A DNA stretch of 64,000 bases from Alentia gelatinosa (lineage: Eukaryota; Annelida; Polychaeta; Phyllodocida; Polynoidae): contig OX465579.1 in the NCBI GenBank assembly GCA_950022655.1, forward strand, positions 136,409,118-136,473,117, given 5' to 3'. A model generated the notes under the pieces. It saw only the letters and a list, made by a program, of their open reading frames with translations, had not been told where the DNA came from and searched no databases. Positions 22,493 through 34,604 of the stretch are shown here, piece after piece (within the stretch, counting starts at the first letter, position 1; the number at the start of each line of letters is the position of its first letter). A program made the position numbers and the translations under genes.

Positions 22493-22526
22493 TCACGTCA
22501 CGTCATGTCATATCACATCACGTCAC
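22493..22526 (+). repeat. Pentamer tandem array TCAYR
   Basis: Six TCAYR units plus TCAC in a row (TCACG, TCACG, TCATG, TCATA, TCACA, TCACG). The minus strand shows TGACGTGA-type CRE half sites spaced by half a turn. Confidence 0.75.
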
Positions 22527-23359
22527 TAAGGCACAGAACAATTCTCAGTACCACTGTGGCTGTTGTGGCTGTTTTTTCGACAGTTTGGAAATCTGCCACG
22601 GCGGTCACGGTTCCTCCCGTCCCCCTGAGTTGCCCCACGTCCCTCTCGGTTCATCAGTTGCCCGAAACGTGGCCACCATGGCCACCGGGAACATAGTGTA
22701 AACGCAGCATAACCACGGAAACAGTGCCACCTGGTTTATCAAAACATACTAATGGAAAGTGCCCGAATTCCCACCTCACGTCACACCTTTTATACACACC
22801 CACACAGCATCATCTTTCAGCCTACACAATATTGTGGAGCACTCTGGCCTCCCAGGACGGCGGTTGAGTCGTCAGCAGCTGTCAGGTTCATCTCACAGAG
22901 ACCATCATCCTCTCCAACCTCTCCTCCAGTATCTGATTTACACCAGAGCCCGTCAAAGTTAAGCACTCTCTAAACACAATACGACCTGACAACTAGCAAT
23001 TCCCCTCGTTATCCTAAATGCCTGCCGCCGGCCTTCTTCACCCACCACTAATAGAATTGGAGAATTCTGACTTTCGCCGGTCAAAATAGAGGAAAATTCG
23101 TTAAGAAGATGGTGAAAAGTAGTGAATGCTAAGTTATTCAATGACATTTTCTTTTGTAGTTGCAGGGGGAGCTGTCGTGCAATAGAACTGTAAGCTCCTC
23201 TCGGAGGAGTAAATCCTATTTTGACTAATCCCAACTCATCAAAGATCACCGTACAAAACAGATAACAAGCTTGTATTGTGAGGGTGAGGCTTGGCGGAGA
23301 TATGAAATATTCAAGGGTCCACATCCCTCTTCATCCTCTCAGCAGCCCCCTCCCACAAA

Positions 23360-23362
<3 letters not shown>
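22527..23362. other. Non-coding stretch; small GC patch at 22590-22695
   Basis: The patch contains GTGGCCACCATGGCCACC, an imperfect palindrome, and CACGGCGGTCACGG. The remainder is mixed; the 121-codon minus frame at 22959-23324 has no protein signature. Confidence 0.45.
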
Positions 23363-23411
<49 letters not shown>

Positions 23412-23413
23412 CC
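23363..23413 (+). repeat. CA microsatellite
   Basis: (CA)n of about 25 units with one interruption, followed by C-rich sequence with more CAC words to 23438. Confidence 0.92.
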
Positions 23414-23439
23414 TACACCCCCTCCCCCACACACACCTA

Positions 23440-24100
23440 ATACCACAATTTCAGGGGCCGACACACGTTTTGGGTAGAGAATGTGCCATACTTATTTTCA
23501 AGCAGAATCCATCAATTATCCCCGTCGCTTTTATCCAGGTACCAAGTTTAGCATAAATATTGTATTTTCTCTCGTTGTTGTCAGTATTGCGAAGTCTTTA
23601 TAGAAGCATAAAGGTCAGTGGGGCATACATGGCGGCGGTGTTAGATATTACATTAGCCATCCCGCTCGTAGGGCTAACGCCACCATAATTCATCACCCGG
23701 ACCACCGGTCCTTCAGCACCGTACAAACACACACTCAGCCACTGCTCCCTATCGCTGCTGCTACTGCAGGTAAATCATTGTGGAGTAGTAGCAATAGAAG
23801 TAGGGGAGTGAGGGGTGGGCAGCCACTGGTCCTGTGTAACCCTCCATACAACACACCCCTCCAGGTGCACCTCAATGTTGACCCCACCTCCTCCAGGGCT
23901 GCGCCAGGTTATTCCTCATCCGGGTGACATTCCCAAGTGCTAAATTGAATTCTCCTCCAGTGGGCTGGGTATATGACAAATGGAGCGGCTGAGTAATCGA
24001 TGTCTCCAGCGTGAGAGGCGCTCCTCCAGTCTGTCACCAGGAGAGGACGGATTGGTCGCAGGCCTCTGAGCGCACTTACTCCAAGCATCCCGCAGTACGG
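23440..24100. other. Non-coding stretch
   Basis: Includes CTGCTGCTACTGCAG just before GGTAAATC at 23758-23776, which looks like a splice donor but has no reading frame to support it. Nothing else. Confidence 0.5.
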
Positions 24101-24480
24101 TATCTGTCATTATTTCAGGGTGTCCGTCATTACTTTATGCCGTCTGTCATCCATATTTGCATCATTAGTCTGTACTGGTTGTGATGACTGTGCTGCCTGT
24201 CCTAGCTCTGTGTCACAGCTCTGTGCATGGTATCGTTCATAATTCCGTGCTGATTATCATTCCATATATAAGATACCATAGTTTTGTGCTGTCTGTCATC
24301 ACTGTGTCCTGTCTGTCATTACTCTGTGACGTCTGTCATCACATTGAGTTGTCTGTTACGAATCTGCTCTGTCATTAATCTGTTTTATCATCACTTTATG
24401 CCGTTTGTCATTACTATGCGTTGTTTGTTATTACAATGTGCTGTCTGTCAGTACTTTCCACCATCTGCTTTATAGTGTCT
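24101..24480. repeat. Decayed minisatellite, unit near TGTCTGTCATTACT
   Basis: About 15 diverged units of 20-24 bp built on GTCTGTCATYACT and NTGTGCTG. It explains the Cys/His/Val-rich overlapping frames here. Pyrimidine-rich sequence continues to about 25150 without clear units. Confidence 0.7.
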
Positions 24481-25560
24481 ACCTTCACTTTCCACTGTGC
24501 ATGTCTGACCTCATTCTGTACCAGCTATCTACCTTTAATCCCTGCATTTTGTAGTAACTTTACGGTCCCTTTTCATCCCCAACTGTCCCCATGTACATTA
24601 TTATATGTGTTCCCCTTATGCTGAATTATCTAGTTTCATTAAACTCTATTCTATATTTTCGATTTGGGACCATGCCCATTATGCTTATTCCATGTTTCCA
24701 TCTTTATTGTTGAATCAGACCATGTCTTGTAAAGACCCTAGTCTGGCAATTTACTGAATTTTCCCCTATCATAATCGTATCTTAATATATAACTTCGTTT
24801 TATGTCTGGAGATTTTCACTTAATTCTTTCCATTTTCGACTTGCCTTCTCCTCAATATGCCCTCAAGCAAGACGTATTGACCTCAATTTGGACTTTCTAT
24901 CCACCTGCGATGCTGATGCTATGAACGTCCTCTCTGTATCGTTTAGTATCACTGTTTGAGTGTCACCAGGATGAATATTCTCGTTGGTGTCACTAACCTA
25001 TTCTGATTTTCACAATTTCGTGCTGTGAGCTCCACTCTTGTTTTATGTCTTTTCCATCATGGATCACCTCTCCTTAGAGTAGGTTTTACCCCTGAATAGC
25101 CTCTCTTCAGTACAAAACACACCTTATTATTACATCCTTTAACTACGTTCTCATTTTTCCTTTGCTGGTTCTTATTTAGTTAATTCCATATATCAATGAA
25201 AACGTGACTATTGCCCCAGCATTGCCTACATTCCTTTTGAATATAAAAGATGGATTTATTGTTGTTCCTTATCAGAAGTTGCTTACTCTGTCGTCTTTCT
25301 CTCTATTACAAATGGTTTCCCCAGCCTCAGCACACTCACAGCTGCCAATGGTCGTGCTCCAGATATCCCGGTTATTTAAGGTAAACAGCTACTTGTAGTG
25401 ATATGTTTATTGGGGCCTTTTTAATCATGTCGCGACCTGGCCCTCCAGAGTTACATGGTATACAGGCGCAGCTGATTATACCGGGTGATTTAAACGCAGA
25501 TGGCTGCTGTTTGATAAGTTACCACAGGTTTTACCTTTCAAGGAGCCAACAAGAGGAAGT
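24481..25560. other. Pyrimidine-rich non-coding stretch
   Basis: Nothing recognised beyond residual similarity to the preceding repeat. Confidence 0.55.
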
Positions 25561-25860
25561 TCAAAAGAAATCGTAACTCTGACGCAGACGACATTTGTGA
25601 ATGGGTGCTGTATTTTCCCGCGCAATGAACATTCATCTCGGGCCCGCCATTTACAATCAATCACCGGATCTGGTCGAGGTCGGTGTGCTGTGTCCCAGCA
25701 CAGGTTTAGTGAGCAGGTAGGGTTTTATGCTGCATTACATGGTAGTCTGATTGTGGAGATTTATCACCGTTTACAACGGAAACGGATACGCCATCACGCC
25801 CCCGGGGAACTCTGGGAGGGGGCCCAAGCGCCATCTGTCGAGTAAGTTTGGTTTGACAGA
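25561..25860. promoter_or_regulatory. CAGACGACATT core plus CTCF-like site
   Basis: CTGACGCAGACGACATTTG at 25579-25597 repeats the core seen at 13001 and 13916. A GGGCCCGCC word near 25640 echoes GGCCCCGCC near 13024. AGCGCCATCTGTCGA at 25827-25841 is a good minus-strand CTCF-like site. Confidence 0.4.
25827..25841 (-). promoter_or_regulatory. CTCF-like motif (CAGATGGCGCT type)
   Basis: The minus strand reads TCGACAGATGGCGCT, the AGATGGCGCT variant of the CTCF core known in insects and vertebrates. Confidence 0.5.
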
Positions 25861-26929
25861 AGCTGTGATGAATGCTTGAACAAACCCTTCGGGTTATCAA
25901 AGGCTGACCACAAGCCACATTACCTATGGTTCACATCTGAACATAGAAAAATTGGCGGGCATTACTAAAAGAGAGGCAGGGCCTGTTACTGCAAATGGCA
26001 GAAAATCAACGGTTAATAGATTCACTCCTATACCAAAGCCAAATATCTTGAAAATGTATGAGAGTGTGATAAGGTAGAAGGAAGGGTAAAGGTTAGAAAG
26101 GGTTGGTACGTTATTATCGTTGCATTACTAATGGAATGTCGCTATAAGTGAATATATATTGGTACTGCGGTGTGAGTAGGACACGTAAAGGGCAACAGGT
26201 GTTAAGAGCTATCGTTCAATATGACCTCCCATCATATCACTTACACCAGAAATCAGTACTTCAAAGTCCCCTACTAACCCCCTTATCTCCTCTCATATAC
26301 CCAATCTAATTCTACCTGAGATACCCCATGGTGCGATTTCTAAGGCAAAATGATTCCTCTTTTTATCTGCCACACAGCCGCTGAAACTTAGAACCTGACA
26401 AGGAATTACTGGGTGATACTTATTGCTGTCACAATAAAATGTTTATAAAACCATTTTATAATGGGAATCCACACTTGATTAGACTGCACCTTTAGAGGAG
26501 CACATGAGCATTGTTGAAAAAAACAAAGCCCTACAACACATGAGGTGCTTTCCACTGTAGAAAGTAATCCCAGAGACTGTGTCTGGTTTGAAATAAATGA
26601 TAACAGAAATGAGAGTATTTTATCTACCATATAAATATGTTCATCTCTATGTACAAGTAGAACACAAAATACCCGCCAAAGCCCTCAGAATTTAGGATGT
26701 TTTAAAAAAGTGGCGTAGGGGCCCGATTTGGGCCCAAACAGACAAGTTGGGGCAGAGATACAAACGACCGCAGGAAGTAGAGCGCATGATCTCTGCTGGG
26801 AGAGTGGCCTTTGGCCTTGTGAATCTGACATAAAGTATAATACAAGGCATATGTTAGACTTCTGAAGTCTTTTATAATGTACATTCATTAGAAATCAATC
26901 TAGGTATATTTCATGAGCTTCCTCAAACG
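25861..26929. other. AT-rich non-coding stretch
   Basis: Nothing recognised. Confidence 0.6.
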
Positions 26930-27400
26930 CCTGAAAGGCCCAGGAATACCGCGGAGGATGGGTGGGGTTGTGGAGGGTTCGGCACAGGGAGCACAGGGAC
27001 TGAAGCCAGTCGAGGCTGTATACAAAAGTAGTGTCAGGAGAAAATCGACCAGTGTAACACTACTGTCAGTCTCCAACACATGACTCAGGCGGGTATAAGG
27101 GTTGAATCAAGAGGCAGGAGGTACAGTCAGTGTTGACGAGCTCCTGCAGTTGACGGGAGACACGCCCCCGGCCCCGGCGCCCGTCACGCCGGTCAAACAT
27201 CAAAGTAAGCCCCGTCAACCCCCGGGGTTGGCGCCCTGGTCGGTACGCCGCCCACCTGCCGGACCCCCTGCAAAGGGCCGCGTGGGCATCTATCACCTGA
27301 GTCAGGTGAAAAGGGGTTCGGTGAGTGGGGCGTTGGGTGATGGACGGGTGAATGGCATGGGGAGAGTACGAGGGACATGTGTACACCCGTACAATCAATG
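26930..27400. promoter_or_regulatory. CpG islet with palindromic GTCAACCCCCGGGG
   Basis: CpG-rich core at 27130-27300. GTCAACCCCC at 27215 is the reverse complement of GGGGGTTGAC. AGTAAGCCCCGTC at 27204-27216 recurs at 53312. GGGACTGAAGCCAGTC at 26997 has a near copy at 60972. Antiparallel frames of 108-110 codons show no domain. Confidence 0.4.
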
Positions 27401-27489
27401 GGGGATTTATTACAGGATATTCAGATAAGCGTAGTTTGTAATGTATGGATCACACCACTGGATGATAAAAGACATGCATACATACAGTT
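27401..27489. other. Short spacer
   Basis: AT-rich, leading into the duplication that follows. Confidence 0.5.
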
Positions 27490-27690
27490 ATGTATGTATG
27501 TGAGTACATAACACTAGACATTGGTAGAACAAGTCATTCTTCTTGGCTCATTCCTTTCTATTCATATATGTATATACACGCACACATATATGCATGTGAG
27601 GACATAATACTAGTCATAGGTAGAATCAGTCATTCTACATGGCTCATTCCACCCTATTCATGTATATGCATAAACACACACACAAATAGT
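27490..27690 (+). repeat. Two-copy tandem duplication, about 100 bp per unit
   Basis: Copy 1 (27490-27593) and copy 2 (27594-27690) both read GTGAG-ACATAA, TCATTCT, GGCTCATTCC, CTATTCAT and end in CA-rich sequence. Some frames stay open through both copies, giving an internally repeated 73-codon frame; that is a consequence of the duplication, not evidence of a gene. Confidence 0.75.
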
Positions 27691-29159
27691 TCTAGCATTG
27701 TTTCTATATGAATGTATACTCGATTGGCGTTTACTGCCTATGCAATAACATATAGCTTCGTAACACTGTCTCCTAAGAGTCTATAGTCGATACATCTAGC
27801 TACATGTATAAAGTAGGCATTGACGAGACAATGATATTAAAGGACATATGTTCAAGTATATTTACACGTCAAAAATGGGATGGAAAGTGGAAAAGCGATA
27901 TATAAACATGCCCAATGTCCCAATTAGCGTAAACCTCAATCGCTCTACATGATCTCCGACTGAGTCTTAGGAGTCTCATTCATCATAACTTAGGGTTTGT
28001 GTGTAACAAACTCCTCCCTGGGAGGTCTCTCACCAGCATGGGGGCTGTGTGACGTAGTACAGCGCTCATCAATCTACCTGATTTATTTTGTTAACTTATT
28101 ACCTGTTTTGTGAGAAGTGAAAACCCACCTGAGATCTATCAAAATGGGTGAACTGAGTTGGAAAGTATAGGGGGAGGTTGACGGGTATTCAGAATCTGTA
28201 TTCCGTGTCGAATCCTATGTTTGTTAAACCTTAAGAGTGTGGATGATCAACATGCAGAAATACCATATTTTAGACCGTTTTATCCCTGCTAGACTAAACA
28301 GACAGTTTCTTATCTGATTGGATATGGTTCACAATGTGCAGGTTAGGCAATACATCTTTTGAATCCATCTCTAAAAATGTTGTTCTACTAGTTTTTCTAA
28401 AAGCATGAAATCTAAAGTCCTCTTGTTCTCATACTGTTCATTTCATATATTAGGGATTTCTAGGCACTCAGTGGTTGTAAGTATGGAAATGTTTATCTTC
28501 ATGGAGAAGGAGAAACAGAGCATTTTATTTGTTGTAAGGGATAGTAATATGTCTTGGCAAAAATAACGTTAGATTTGGAGGTACACACGTATATTCCAGG
28601 AGCTGTTATTGGGTACAATAAATAATAACTTCTAGTTGATTCTATATCTATGAAAGGGACATTCTGTCCTCTGAGAAATAACGATTACTGAGGACTAATT
28701 GTGGTTTGAGGTAATGGAGAATCCTTCTTCTGAGGGATAATACTTGCAATAGTTCTGAGGAACAAAAGAAATCATATAATCTTTTTGGAGGGTTATGCCG
28801 CGAAAGCTTCATTTCAAATCATTTTATCTATCCTAGATTTGAATAAGACAGATCTGCCTGTTTACAATCATGAATAACATCAATGCTTTTTACAATATAC
28901 CAGATATAGATAATGTCTATAGGGTAGATATTTGATTTCACATTCAAAAAAGCTAATATCAACGAGTATAGAATAATATGGATTATTATTTTTATTTTCT
29001 CAACTTTTTGGCTTTTAATCAATATCTAGGGAAAAAGACAATATCTAAACGGACAAATAATAACATTAATCCACATTGCTCAAAGCAAAAGTATCCGTAG
29101 CAACTACTGGCCTCACTCAACTACCCACCCTCCCCTTCTCCCCCACCCAACAACAAACC
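27691..29159. other. AT-rich non-coding stretch
   Basis: Nothing recognised on either strand. Confidence 0.6.
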
Positions 29160-29490
29160 GCTCCATTGCGAGCAGGCAATAACTCAGGCTAATAACGTTC
29201 ACGAGGAGAAAACCGCCGTCGCCAGAGGCTAATGAGCCCGGCTGACTCCTGGCGCCTGTAGGGGGCGCTAACGACCCGAGCTAATGTGAGCAGTTTGCCA
29301 GCGTGCCGAGCCGCTCCGCCGCCAGCTCCGCTCACCAGGGCGCGCTGCCACCTTCACGGGGCCCGGCGCTGCAGCGGAACCGTTTACGGCCGCTTTTGTT
29401 TTAGCGCCGCTGTCTGCCCGCAGTGGGAGCGCACGGGACGGCCGCTAGGGTGCACTGGTTGTTAATTCAATAACAATGCGCCGACGAGGA
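29160..29490. promoter_or_regulatory. Dense GC-rich element with plus-strand CTCF-like site
   Basis: CpG-rich and sharply bounded. It holds GGCTAATGAGCC and GAGCTAATG homeodomain-type words, CTGTAGGGGGCGCTA at 29256-29270 (the only strong plus-strand CTCF-like core), CACCAGGGCGCGCTG at about 29333, and at the right end TTAATTCAATAACAATG, a homeodomain plus SOX-like pair. No open frame of note crosses it. This is how deeply conserved non-coding elements often look, but conservation is untested. Confidence 0.5.
29256..29270 (+). promoter_or_regulatory. CTCF-like motif, plus strand
   Basis: CTGTAGGGGGCGCTA matches the core TAGGGGGCGCTA exactly. Its orientation is opposite to the sites at 10.8-25.8 kb. 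Confidence 0.5.
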
Positions 29491-31660
29491 CGGGGCCTAA
29501 CCCGTATGGGAACGTTGATTGATGCGATCAAGGCACGAACAGGGACCAGTTAGCAAACTGCTTTATGGAAGGGGAGCTGAGGCCATGATAAAGGTACTAT
29601 ACAATTTCGTGTTGTCTGTTGTTATTAGTTTATTTATTCAGGGCTTGATTGATTAGGTCGTACTACTATGGTGACGTTACGGTATTAATGTTTGTGTAGC
29701 AATAGCTGTCGATGGGGCAGGTGTTTGTGGAAAATTAGTAATGAAGCCATTACCATGTGGCTTCGTGTTTCTTTGTCATGTTCGATATGTGACCAATCTT
29801 AGTTTTCCAACAGTGAAAAAATAGTGCGACTTTCCATTCCAACCAGATCAAAACTCCCATCAGAACAGAAGTATGAAATATGCTAAACTATTCCGACTAC
29901 ATGCATACTACATGCATACTCTGGCAAGTATATATACTAATAAAACCAACAAAACATAATGAATAATTGTAACAAGATACACACATTAAATTGTACCAAA
30001 TAGTGAAAAGGGTAAAATGACCATCGTTCTGCATTATATATATTTGAATTATATTTGATATTTGATATAGTGAGTCATTATTTGTATGCACACATTTCCA
30101 TACTAAGAGGAATTATTAATTTATCACGTGTGTGCGGGCATGTTTTATCATGCCATACGCTTTATTTTCTGTATCCTAATGGATTTGTGGATCCCATACC
30201 ATATCATCGACTGATTCGATGCTGCAAATGTACACAAATTCTGACCTGGAATTTCATAACATGCTATGCTATGGTCAACTTCAAAGGTTTTTAAACTGAA
30301 TAATCTGGCATCTAAACCTGACCGCTATTTATCAGTTTAGTCCTGAACATAGATAATCATACATGATGGAAGTGACTGTTGGGTCGGACTTCAGCCAGAA
30401 AGAAGTATCCACTGATGGCCGCACCTTGTAGAAATCTACATTTTACTTGACCATGTGTAATGACATTTGGTTCTACTAGCTAATACAAAATGAACATGAA
30501 ATGAATTTAGGAAGATCCCTTTAAAGTTATTATCTGTTATTTAAATAGACAAAGATTTTCTTGGCCGAGAACGGAAGTAATTGACATCCAAACTCGCATT
30601 TTGATAGTGTCTACATAGAACTACCGGACCACGATGAAAAAAACGCGATGGTGAATTTGATATTCTGTACGGAACGAAACGTTTAGCGGAGTTCTGAGCA
30701 AAATGTCAATTCCCATCGAGGTTTGTATCTTGTACATGCATTGTAGGTTGTTCTATATCTATCGCATACCAGAATTAAAATACATTACCGTAAGAATCAT
30801 GTTTTAGTCCGTGTCTTCACTCTGTGGATGTCCCAACATCGTTCGTACACTGTGGCACGGAATCCTTGGCACATGCAGTAAATATACTACAGCGAAACGG
30901 TGCGTATTTATGGTATATACGTCAGTGGCATAGAATAAAAGTGAAGACAATTCTGAAGACATAGGTGAGAAAGATTAGAAAAAAAGCTGTACTTATTTTA
31001 CGTAACTTGCTACCACATGTTATGTAGATTGATGTGAGTTCATTGTAAAAGAGAAGCTTGCTCTTTTCCAGTCAGCGTTCTTAAACGTCTAAATATATCT
31101 GGAATGCCAATCGCAATTCCAAATTATAGTGTGAGGATCCATTATTTAGAAGTGGAAAGGAGAGACTAGAATAATATTCTAAAGTTTATTATTTCAATTG
31201 GAGGTACACAGTAGGCTTGGAAGTGCGTATATCCTGGTTGCTACAGATTGAGAATTTATTTGCATTACTTTATCTAAGATTAAATGGTATTTTAATGGTC
31301 GGTCCCTTTTGCTTGCTGAGTAGATACTTATACAGTATGTTTGATTAATTGTATTACTAGGTACGGCAATGAAATAGTTGGAGGTCACATAGTGACAATA
31401 TTCGTGCTTCTCTACGGTCTTTATAACCTATCCCAGAACGGAGAAGGAGGTCTATATATTAAACCAAAATCATGAAGTAGAAACACTGGCACCTCGAGAA
31501 TGGTGTTTATGATGAGGTTGTAAATAAAAGGCAACGTACTGGGCGAAACATAACGCACTATTTAGGCCATTTCTCCCTCTTTCATTTTACACACACATCA
31601 CAAACGACTGGACTCCATTGCCGTTGTCAGTCTTCATCACCGGACAATAGTGATAATCCA
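29491..31660. other. AT-rich non-coding stretch
   Basis: ACTACATGCAT is tandemly duplicated at 29896-29917. No gene, RNA or larger repeat was recognised. Confidence 0.55.
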
Positions 31661-31960
31661 AACGTTATCGGCGCCAGGGCGTCGCTGCCGACACTGATGA
31701 AAGTGTAGCAGCACGTATTGTAGACTACTCAGGTGAACATGATGACTGATAGGTGAGAGGTGTTATGGGCGGGAGTGGGGAGGGGAGGGGACAGACTATA
31801 CAGGTGTCGGCGTCATCAAAGCCTGCTGACGTAATGCGGTCAGTGGCCAGAAGGATCATCCAGTGGATAGATACTACACCGATGCCGGATCACCTGGGCT
31901 TTTCTACCACCGGCTCGCCTCACTCCCACCAATGATAACGCCACCGCCTCCTCTCCCTTT
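31661..31960. promoter_or_regulatory. Weak CpG-enriched patch
   Basis: GGCGCCAGGGCGTCGCTGCCG near 31670 and scattered CpG up to 31930 in an otherwise AT-rich neighbourhood. No clear motif cluster. Confidence 0.25.
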
Positions 31961-32929
31961 CAACCTTCACAGGGCTTACTCTTAAGTTCCTGGGCCTTTA
32001 TATTCGTGGTATTGAGGTTGATGCAACTGCTGGACTCTGATCACATTTTCAGCTATAAGGAGATCGGCAAAATGGGTCTTTCCTCCGGTCGAATGCCTTA
32101 TCAAGTGACATAAGCGACTTGATTATATTCCAAATATATAACCGTTTGGGATTAAAGATTCAAAACTCACAGCAGTGTTGATAACCTGGACCATTCTATA
32201 CATTTGGAACTTTAAAGTTATTCAAAGCAATTTTTGACACAAACATGTGATTTCCTTATTGACTTATGATCAGTTGATATTTCAAGGTTAAGCAGCATGG
32301 ACACTATTAAAGGGTCATATATGACGTCGAACATTTATATCCAAGTAGTAGACTGATTCCACTGAGCTTGAGAATGCTGTTGAACACAAAAAATCGAAAT
32401 AGATTGAAATGATATATCGAAGAATCATGGTGACCTATACATATCAAAACCGTGAGATGATCTGACGTTAATCTTTTTCTATTTCAGAAAAGCACGTGCC
32501 TATCATATGGTATGAAATAATTCTTCTTCGCCTATGATTGCGAGTGACAGCTATATAATAACAGTTTTTGTTTAATTCTTTTGTTCTTAACGCTTTTGGA
32601 ATTCAATCGATTCTAAGAAAGGTGGGAAATCAGTTACACCTAAAACAATTGGTATTATCTAACAATCATCACACATTACAAAGGTTGCTAACGGCAAAGG
32701 GGGATTGCTTGCCATGGCTTCTCGAGAATTAACTACCGAAATAACATTGATTCGAATCAATCAATCTGAATGTCATTCACAGGATACTTCCCTGGCTAAA
32801 CTTCAACCAGTAAGATTCTGAGCGATTAGCCTGACTTCTAATTTAATCTTCTAACGATTCCGATACAGCCAGACTAGCATGTACTGCCACATGGACACGC
32901 CAATATCTATCCATCCACACTGATAACGC
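31961..32929. other. AT-rich non-coding stretch
   Basis: Nothing recognised. Confidence 0.6.
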
Positions 32930-33230
32930 TAGTTACCGGTCTGAATATGCCTGCCTACCGCCCCGCGCTGGGTACAAACGGGCTATCATTGACAGATAAG
33001 ACAGCTGCCAATCATTTCGGCAGGGGCGCCCGGGGCTTAGCCTGATCCCTGGGTGATGGACAGGTGGCGGCTCGCCGACTTTGTTCTCACGTCGCTGGCG
33101 TCAGGGTGTCGGGGGCGGCTGACATGGCGATCAAAGCGCATACTTAATTACAGTGATAGCAGAGGATTTGTCACCGTCCACGGGGGCTGCTGTAATGCTC
33201 GTGTAGACGTCACTGGTATGTGTGGAGAAT
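32930..33230. promoter_or_regulatory. CpG-enriched islet with TGACAG and GATA words
   Basis: ATTGACAGATAAGACAGCTG near 32988 joins TALE, GATA and E-box-like cores. GGGGCGCCCGGGGC and GTGTCGGGGGCGGCTGACA follow. The 116-codon frame at 33053-33403 starts here but has no protein signature. Confidence 0.4.
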
Positions 33231-33721
33231 CAATGAGATATATCCGTTGTCAACCAGGGTGGTCCAGGATATTGAACTATTTATATCTATTATTTCTATA
33301 CCACAGGTTACGCCTCTGGTGTACGTTAAACGTCCTCACTGAACAAGTCCCCTCTAAACTTAAAAATTATAGCATATCAAAGAAACTATTTGAAGGCTGC
33401 TGAAAAGATTGGATAAATGTGTTTGGCAATATTTATAGTGAATTTATAAGATATGATCATTTCTGATGTAGCCGACGATTTTGAAATAAAATGATTTTGT
33501 ATTCCCATTTACAGTATTGCAATTGAAGAAGTATTACACGCAGATAACCTAGACATATTATTATAGCTACGACAACTCCGTGATTTGAAGACGAATACTG
33601 TTTGTGAAGCATATATGTATATACTGTAAAGAATGCTATAGGATCATATGTGGCCGTGAAGAATAAATTAACCCAGCAGAGGCAACTCAAAATCAGAGTA
33701 TGTAGCAGCCTTTTCATAATA
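33231..33721. other. AT-rich non-coding stretch
   Basis: Nothing recognised. Confidence 0.6.
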
Positions 33722-33735
33722 ATACATATATATAG

Positions 33736-33826
<91 letters not shown>

Positions 33827-33832
33827 CATACA
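33722..33832. repeat. TA microsatellite 1
   Basis: (TA)n of about 110 bp with a few C and G interruptions, then CATACATACACAC. It generates Tyr-Ile frames on both strands that are not genes. Confidence 0.95.
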
Positions 33833-33944
33833 CACAAATGTTTGTTCATCGTATAAATCTCACTGAGAGCTATAACGCCATATATAGTTTTGCCTGGGTC
33901 TATGCATAAGAAAATACAATAACAATTAAAACGCCCTACTCATA

Positions 33945-33975
33945 TTTACGTCGCCCTTTGAATGAGCGACGTAAA
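33945..33975. repeat. Perfect 10-bp inverted repeat
   Basis: TTTACGTCGC (33945-33954) and GCGACGTAAA (33966-33975) with an 11-nt spacer. It sits between two TA microsatellites. Confidence 0.75.
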
Positions 33976-34056
33976 GGCCACTTTTTACATCTTTGCGTAG
34001 TCCATTTTGTAATGGAAATTAAGAAATATTATATCCAATTGATACAATTGAAAGCC

Positions 34057-34062
<6 letters not shown>

Positions 34063-34125
<63 letters not shown>
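34063..34125. repeat. AT microsatellite 2
   Basis: Uninterrupted (AT)n of about 63 bp. Confidence 0.95.
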
Positions 34126-34127
<2 letters not shown>

Positions 34128-34483
34128 CTTATAAAAAGATATGCTAAATTAGCTACTTAGCCCATAAATACATATTCCATTTTCTCAGATGAAAATCAAA
34201 GAAACTGATTTTGTACATGATTTTGTTTTTGCCTCATACAGGATAATACCTATATTGGAAATATAGTTATGTTAAGGGCACTTTGTATTAGTATGAATAT
34301 TATGGCTATGTAAAGATAATGATAAGGGGCGTTCAAATTTGAATTAGTCTCATAAATGAGATATCTTCCTGATATGGCAAGGTATGCACAGTTTAAGATA
34401 ATACTCAATAAAAGTATATAAAATGTATTTGCTAAAAGGGTGTCGAAAACAGGGGGTCCTCCGGATTCGTGAGAAGGGGCCAT

Positions 34484-34488
<5 letters not shown>
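34126..34488. other. AT-rich spacer
   Basis: Nothing recognised between microsatellites 2 and 3. Confidence 0.6.

Positions 34489-34556
<68 letters not shown>
34489..34556. repeat. AT microsatellite 3
   Basis: (AT)n of about 68 bp, directly upstream of the foldback structure. Confidence 0.95.
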
Positions 34557-34561
<5 letters not shown>

Positions 34562-34604
34562 TTATACATATAACATATAATGATGAAGGACTATCGTAAA
34601 ACAG

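Noticed and set aside
23758..23776. Splice-donor-like CTGCAG before GTAAAT
   Set aside because: No open frame with coding character ends there; such words are common.
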